The position numbers and the translations under genes were made by a program. Positions 6,586 through 10,250 of a DNA stretch of 10,250 bases are shown piece after piece. Within the stretch, counting starts at the first letter, position 1; every line of letters starts with the position of its first letter. The notes beneath the pieces were generated by a model that had not been told where the DNA came from, ran no database searches, and saw nothing but the letters and a program-made list of their open reading frames with translations. The stretch spans positions 1 through 10,250 of the forward strand of contig CAZJXA010000118.1 in assembly GCA_964549785.1 (NCBI GenBank). Direction: 5' to 3'. The DNA comes from JBEIUO01 sp964549785. GTDB lineage: Bacteria; Planctomycetota; Phycisphaerae; Phycisphaerales; UBA1924.

Positions 6586-6595
6586 ATTGTACAAT
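6586..6595. promoter_or_regulatory. palindrome ATTGTACAAT with -10-like TACAAT
   Basis: A perfect ten-base palindrome sits in the divergent gap and overlaps the ATG at 6594. It contains TACAAT preceded by TG, like an extended -10 box, and reads the same on both strands. No good -35 match lies at the right distance. It may be a promoter, an operator or chance. Confidence 0.3.
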
Positions 6596-7529
6596 GCAAA
6601 CAGGAGACGCACCTCTGGTGGCAACCGTACCAAATCTGTGTTTCCGCTGCGGCGGCTCCGCCGATGGCGCGGTCTCCGACCTCAAAGGTCGGCGGATTTG
6701 CCTCAGCTGCGTCGAAACCAGCACCGGCGGCGGTCACGAAATAATCGACCTTTCGCCCCACGTCGCCGACGACATCATCCCGCTGGTCCCCCAGGCCCAC
6801 ACCCACATCACGCGGGCCCCCTGCCCGCATTGCAACACCCCGATGAAGCCCGGTCAGACGAAGTGTCCCGCCTGCGGGCTCAATCCCGCCTCCTTCGAGG
6901 AGCGCGTCAGCACACGCGGACTGCGGGAAGTGGGGGGAGTCGGGCGCGAAGCGCCCAAGGGCGAGCCGTTGCGCTGCAAGCAATGCGAATACGACCTCAC
7001 CGGATTGAAGGCCCTGGTCTGCCCAGAGTGCGGAACCCGCAACACCCTGCCGTCCCGCAGCGAGTACCTCAACGAAGTCTCAGAAGAAGTCGCCCGCTGG
7101 GAGTATCGCAAGCCCGCGCTCATGGCGGTCATCGGCTTCGTGCTCTCGCTCATCATCACGGCGATCGCCGACGGTTGGGCCAATGCGGCGTGGTTCGCCG
7201 CCATTTTTCCGGTCCGCGTGGGCGTCGCGACCGGCGCCTTCGTCTTGTGCGGCCTCATGTGGGTGGGCTTGGACGCCCCGCTCAAACTCACCCTGCTCCG
7301 TTTCGCGGGCATCCTGGGACTCGTCGATCTCGGCTCCACCCTGCTCGCCGCGAGCGGCCTGCCGTTCAGCGGGTTCGTCACACTCTTGGGCGGCGGCATC
7401 CTGTACGTCTATCTGCTGGTGGAACTCTTCGACCTCGACATCCAGGACGCGTGGGGTGTCTCGGTCGTGACCTTCGTCGTCAACGCGATCACGCTCTCGC
7501 TCGTCTTTGGGGGGCTGTCGCTGATCTGA
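6594..7529 (+). CDS. zinc-ribbon multi-pass membrane protein
   Basis: A 311-residue protein with a cytoplasmic-looking zinc-binding N-terminal half and a membrane C-terminal half. Three CxxC-CxxC ribbons are visible: Cys16/19 with Cys36/39, Cys77/80 with Cys91/94, and Cys128/131 with Cys143/146. The third has the form CKQCEYDLTGL...CPECGT, a motif I associate with planctomycete membrane proteins. About four to five membrane segments follow, near residues 174-192, 199-226, 234-255, 261-279 and 288-310. Partner and function are unknown; a sensory, scaffolding or membrane-organising role would be a guess. The start is uncertain: ATG 6594 lacks a ribosome site and overlaps a palindrome with a -10-like box, while in-frame GTG 6618 has AGGAGA ten bases upstream. 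The gene diverges from the sigma factor gene and converges with htrA. Confidence 0.88.
   Translation: MQTGDAPLVATVPNLCFRCGGSADGAVSDLKGRRICLSCVETSTGGGHEIIDLSPHVADDIIPLVPQAHTHITRAPCPHCNTPMKPGQTKCPACGLNPASFEERVSTRGLREVGGVGREAPKGEPLRCKQCEYDLTGLKALVCPECGTRNTLPSRSEYLNEVSEEVARWEYRKPALMAVIGFVLSLIITAIADGWANAAWFAAIFPVRVGVATGAFVLCGLMWVGLDAPLKLTLLRFAGILGLVDLGSTLLAASGLPFSGFVTLLGGGILYVYLLVELFDLDIQDAWGVSVVTFVVNAITLSLVFGGLSLI
6602..6607 (+). promoter_or_regulatory. strong ribosome-site-like AGGAGA supporting an alternative GTG start at 6618
   Basis: AGGAGA lies ten bases before an in-frame GTG at 6618-6620, while ATG 6594 has no ribosome site in reach. The zinc-ribbon protein may therefore start eight residues later (MATVPNLCFRCGG). 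Confidence 0.5.
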
Positions 7530-7592
7530 ATGCCGATGACCTCACACGACGTCTCGTAACATCCCGGTTGACAGGTGCATGGTGTCGTTCTT

Positions 7593-7607
7593 CAGACCCA
7601 AGGTCTG
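7593..7607. terminator. small hairpin in the convergent gap between the zinc-ribbon and htrA genes
   Basis: CAGACC and GGTCTG pair perfectly around a three-base loop, 64 bases after the zinc-ribbon gene's stop. No T run follows on either strand, so intrinsic termination is only a possibility. The rest of the 280-base gap (7530-7809) holds no gene, tRNA or strong repeat that I can support. Confidence 0.3.
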
Positions 7608-7809
7608 GTCGTTCATAGCCGGGGCGGTCGAGCGCAGTGACACCCCCGGGACGGTGTTCCCACGAGGGAGGCTGTCCGAAGGACTGCTCGCAGGCGCTAA
7701 GCCTCTTGCGCACCAGTCCCCTCACTCGCGACCACACCGAATCCGTAAAGCTCTTCCGCCTTCACCCGCACGCGTTTCATCATGCCCCGGCCGGGCCGCA
7801 ACTCCCGCG

Positions 7810-9231
7810 TTAATTCCGGATATCCCGATACCCCATCATCCCATCCCGGATCAGATTCAACCGAATCCCGCGGCTCAAATCCAACTGCCCGAACGAGTCT
7901 CGGAAGGTTTCCACGTCCTCGATCGGTTCGCCATTGACCCCGACGATAACGTCCCCGGTCTGTAACCCGTTCTGACGGGCCAGCCCATCTCCATCAACCT
8001 CCAGAATCTCCAACGGCTGGCTGTTCCGCACGCCGGTTTCCTCCGCAATCTGCCGCGCGATGCGCTTGTCCGCCGGCCGGAGCGTCAGCCCGATCGAAGC
8101 GACGTACGTGTTACCGAAGGCCGTCGCCTGATCGGTCAGCGTGGCCCGGATAGCCCGGTCCTCACCGTCTCGAATCACTTCCAGTTCAACCTCGGTCCCC
8201 GGCGCGGTGATGGCGATCGCGGTCCGCAGGATGCCCTCTTCGTTGTACGCCCGACCACGATACTTGAGAATGATGTCTCCCTCCAGCAGCCCCGCACGGT
8301 CGGCCGGGCTGCTCCCCACGACCCCGGCGATCAGGACGCCACGCCCGCGGGCCCCCTGCTTGCTCGCCGGCGCATCGGCCAGCGAGATACCCAGCCCGCC
8401 GCGGATGACCCGCTTGTTCAGGATGATGTTGTCCATCACCGCCTTGGCGATCGATGCGGGGATCGCAAACCCGATCCCTTCGTACCCCCCGGTGCGGCTC
8501 GCAATCGCGGAGTTGACGCCCACCACCTTCGCCTCCAGGTTCAGCAGCGGCCCCCCGCTGTTGCCAGGGTTAATCGCGGCATCCGTCTGGATAAAGTCCT
8601 CATAGTTCCGCCCCGTCTCCCGCGGCGTGATCGATCGCCCTTTCGCGCTCACGATCCCCGCCGTAACCGTGCTCGAAAACCCGAACGGGCTGCCGATGGC
8701 GACCACCCACTCCCCGACCTCCAGCGTGTCCGAATCACCGAATTCAAGGTGCGGCAACTGCTCCGCCTCGATCTTCAGCACCGCCAGATCGGTCAGTTCA
8801 TCGCGGCCGATGATCCGCGCGCTGTACTCCGCCCCGTCGTTCATCTTCACCTTCAGTTGCTCAGCGGCCTGCACCACGTGATTGTTCGTGAGGATGTAGC
8901 CGTCCGCCGTCACCACCAACCCCGAGCCCAGCCCGTTGGGAACCACCCTCGTCTCAATGCGCCGCTCAAACGGGTTCGGCCGGAACCGCACCGTGTTCAA
9001 ACTCGTGATGTGAACCACCGCCGGCTCCGCCACCGCCGCGACGTTCTTGAACGCCTTCGAAAGGCTCCGCGCAAAGGTAAGGTCGGCGTCCGACGTCGAA
9101 ACCTCAGCAACGGCCGTGGCGGCGGTGGGGGGCGTGCTAGCGGTCGCGGTCTGTCCGTCGGCGTTGTCCGGAGCCAAGGCCAGCCCCAGCCCGCATGCAA
9201 TCCACGCCGCAAAGAAAAATGTCCGATTCAT
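7810..9231 (-). CDS. periplasmic HtrA/DegP-type trypsin-like serine protease with two PDZ domains
   Basis: A 473-residue protein of the HtrA/DegP/DegQ family, which degrades or refolds damaged proteins in the periplasm. Residues 1-27 form a signal peptide (MNRTFFFAAW, hydrophobic core, NADG before Gln). A Thr/Ala-rich linker runs to about 50. The protease domain (about 60-275) has the full catalytic triad: His118 in LTNNHVV, Asp148 in LTDLAVLKI and Ser225 in NPGNSGGPLL. PDZ1 is about 278-365 (GLGISLADAP..., SPADRAGLLEGDIILKYRG), and PDZ2 about 378-465 (GLARQNGLQTGDVIVGVNG). Length and order match the family. The frame is open to 9594, but ATG 9231 begins the signal peptide and has AGGA six bases upstream. 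Upstream on the same strand, 155 bases away, is nuoB, so co-transcription is possible but unproven. The gene ends with TAA, facing the zinc-ribbon gene. Confidence 0.95.
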   Translation of the reverse strand: MNRTFFFAAWIACGLGLALAPDNADGQTATASTPPTAATAVAEVSTSDADLTFARSLSKAFKNVAAVAEPAVVHITSLNTVRFRPNPFERRIETRVVPNGLGSGLVVTADGYILTNNHVVQAAEQLKVKMNDGAEYSARIIGRDELTDLAVLKIEAEQLPHLEFGDSDTLEVGEWVVAIGSPFGFSSTVTAGIVSAKGRSITPRETGRNYEDFIQTDAAINPGNSGGPLLNLEAKVVGVNSAIASRTGGYEGIGFAIPASIAKAVMDNIILNKRVIRGGLGISLADAPASKQGARGRGVLIAGVVGSSPADRAGLLEGDIILKYRGRAYNEEGILRTAIAITAPGTEVELEVIRDGEDRAIRATLTDQATAFGNTYVASIGLTLRPADKRIARQIAEETGVRNSQPLEILEVDGDGLARQNGLQTGDVIVGVNGEPIEDVETFRDSFGQLDLSRGIRLNLIRDGMMGYRDIRN

Positions 9232-9386
9232 CCCCAATCCTACACGGCTCTTGGCGATCACACCGCCCGCAGCATCCCCGATACATCCGCAAGGATTGGT
9301 CCGAAATAGCCGGCGTTGGAAACGGCTCCGGGTCGACACCGCTGGTCGTCGAAAGCGGCCCCCGGACTGCCAAGGAGTCGTCTCGA

Positions 9387-9950
9387 TCACACCCCGATCG
9401 ACAGCCCCACCGGCTGCGGCCGCACCACATGCGTCGCCGCCAGCGCAAGCCCCAATGGAGCACGCTTGCCGCCCTGCGGGGGGATGCCTTCCTGGTCGAT
9501 GTGCCGCTGGATCGCCATCACGCCCTCGATCAACTGTTCCGGTCGCGGCGGGCAACCCGGGATGTACACATCCACCGGAATGAACTGGTCGCACCCCTGC
9601 ACCACGGCGTAGGTGTCAAACACCCCTCCCGTGCTCGCGCACGCCCCCATCGAGATCACCCACTTGGGCTCGGCCATCTGCTCGTAAACGCGCTGAAGGA
9701 CCGGCATCGTCTTGATGCTGATGCGCCCCGCCACAATCAGCAGGTCGGCCTGCCGGGGGCTGAAGCGCATCACCTCGGCCCCGAACCGCGCCAAGTCAAA
9801 CCGGCTGCACGCCGTCGCCATCAGCTCGATTCCGCAGCACGCGGTCGCAAACGGCATCGGCCACACGCTGCTGCGCCGAGCCCAGTTGATCACCCGACGC
9901 AACTGGGTGGTGACAAATCCATCGACGGGGAGAGCGGCTTCAAGACCCAT
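9387..9950 (-). CDS. nuoB: NADH-quinone oxidoreductase subunit B (complex I)
   Basis: A 187-residue NuoB, the hydrophilic complex I subunit that holds iron-sulfur cluster N2 and passes electrons to quinone at the inner membrane. All four cluster ligands are present: Cys38 and Cys39 in FATACCGIELMA, Cys104 in MGACASTGGVFDTY and Cys133 in VDVYIPGCPPRPEQLIEG. SPRQADLLIVAGRIS near 64-78 is also typical. The last 25 or so residues (GLALAATHVVRPQP...) are a modest C-terminal extension. ATG 9950 has AAAGGAT with AGGA ten bases upstream. The setting is odd: in most genomes nuoB lies between nuoA and nuoC, but here a protease gene follows and a small lipoprotein frame precedes. The other complex I genes must be elsewhere. 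Identification is secure. Confidence 0.97.
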   Translation of the reverse strand: MGLEAALPVDGFVTTQLRRVINWARRSSVWPMPFATACCGIELMATACSRFDLARFGAEVMRFSPRQADLLIVAGRISIKTMPVLQRVYEQMAEPKWVISMGACASTGGVFDTYAVVQGCDQFIPVDVYIPGCPPRPEQLIEGVMAIQRHIDQEGIPPQGGKRAPLGLALAATHVVRPQPVGLSIGV

Positions 9951-9982
9951 GCTGCATCGATCCTTTCACGAATCCGGCTTTG

Positions 9983-10250
9983 GTGAACCAGATGGTAGGG
10001 AGCCGTCACCACGGCATGCGGTTCGTCGCCGGCGGTGTCAAGACCATCGGGTCGACCTTGGCATCCGAGAGCGTTGACGGCGATCGGCGATCGACGACAT
10101 ACCCCGGCTTGCCCGTGCCGCGCCGCGCTGTGGTCTTCGTATAGCAACCCGCGGTAAGAACCACCCCGCACAGGGCGACGGAGATGAAAACGGATGCGGA
10201 TCGGCGACGAACCGCATGCCGTGGTGACGGCCCCCTACCATCTGGTTCAC
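9983..10250. repeat. 49-bp inverted repeat (arms 9983-10031 and 10202-10250) reaching the window edge
   Basis: The left arm and the reverse complement of the right arm agree at 48 of 49 positions. The single difference is A at 10001 against the complement of C at 10232. The arms are 170 bases apart. The match stops sharply on the inner side and runs exactly to the last base on the outer side, so it may continue beyond. Each arm also contains a small hairpin, GCCGT and ACGGC around four bases (10002-10015 in the left arm). Either this is a real element such as a MITE-like or REP-like pair, or it is a fold-back artefact at a contig end. Confidence 0.9.
10006..10248 (-). CDS. small lipoprotein frame, start missing
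   Basis: An 80-codon open frame on the minus strand, lacking any ATG, GTG or TTG near its front, ends at TGA 10006-10008. It contains a convincing lipoprotein signal: VRRRSASVF (13-21), a hydrophobic core ISVALCGVV, then LTAGC with the lipobox Cys at residue 35 (codon 10144-10146). The mature peptide would be 46 residues, basic and then Pro-rich, ending in NRMPW. Third codon positions are mostly G or C, as expected for coding in GC-rich DNA, and better than in the competing frames. Its C-terminal codons and stop lie in the left arm of the inverted repeat, and its missing 5' end coincides with the right arm. The real start may have been replaced or lost there. No known family recognised. It lies 55 bases upstream of nuoB and could share its transcript. 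Confidence 0.5.
   Translation of the reverse strand, partial: EPDGRGPSPRHAVRRRSASVFISVALCGVVLTAGCYTKTTARRGTGKPGYVVDRRSPSTLSDAKVDPMVLTPPATNRMPW

Noticed and set aside
6483..6983. N-terminal extension of the sigma factor frame
   Set aside because: It runs antisense through the zinc-ribbon gene, and the MDQPEKS start has a GGAG site at good spacing.
9047..9986. Plus-strand frames opposite the htrA 5' end and nuoB
   Set aside because: They lie over certain genes on the other strand and have no motifs, signal peptide or ribosome sites.
1..10250. tRNA, rRNA, CRISPR array, transposase or phage genes
   Set aside because: I looked for tRNA-like T-loops, regularly spaced direct repeats and transposase or integrase motifs and found none that hold up.

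Overview
The window reads as GC-rich bacterial DNA, most likely from a planctomycete, probably a member of the Phycisphaerae. The evidence is a PEP-CTERM-anchored protein with a formylglycine-generating-enzyme (FGE)-like fold, an ECF-like sigma factor of the type common in planctomycetes, a membrane protein whose zinc ribbon contains the 'C-x2-C-x-YDLTG' motif, and many long spurious antisense reading frames. This placement is inferred from protein style, since there is no rRNA or other marker gene. The odd length and the inverted repeat lying exactly at the right edge suggest this may be a whole contig rather than a slice of a finished genome.

Left part (1-1850, + strand): two secreted-protein genes in poor shape. 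The first is the 3' part of an FGE-like/PEP-CTERM gene with an apparent one-base loss in a G run. The second starts well, with a good RBS and a signal peptide, but is then broken by an in-frame TAG, a frameshift and an in-frame TGA. It runs into the 3' end of the convergent phoH-like gene.

Middle part (1831-6593): a PIN-PhoH ATPase and a DUF456-like membrane protein on the minus strand, then a small stand-alone MshEN/GspE-N-like protein on the plus strand. Two minus-strand genes follow that probably form an operon: an ECF-like sigma factor and an unrecognised soluble protein with three HPSTG(P) repeats. Two different 18-bp tandem repeats lie within 550 bp of each other, one over the MshEN gene's stop codon and one inside the unknown gene.

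Right part (6594-10250): a zinc-ribbon membrane protein on the plus strand, transcribed divergently from the sigma factor gene. A convergent gap separates it from a periplasmic HtrA/DegP-type protease. Upstream of htrA, on the same strand, come nuoB (complex I subunit B with all four cluster cysteines) without a nuoA or nuoC neighbour, and a small lipoprotein frame with no start codon. That frame lies inside a 49-bp inverted repeat (9983-10031 and 10202-10250) that ends at the last base of the window.

I do not see a coherent new multi-gene system. The points most worth a second look are the terminal inverted repeat with its lipoprotein, the decayed secreted-protein genes, the sigma factor with its unknown partner, and the isolated nuoB.
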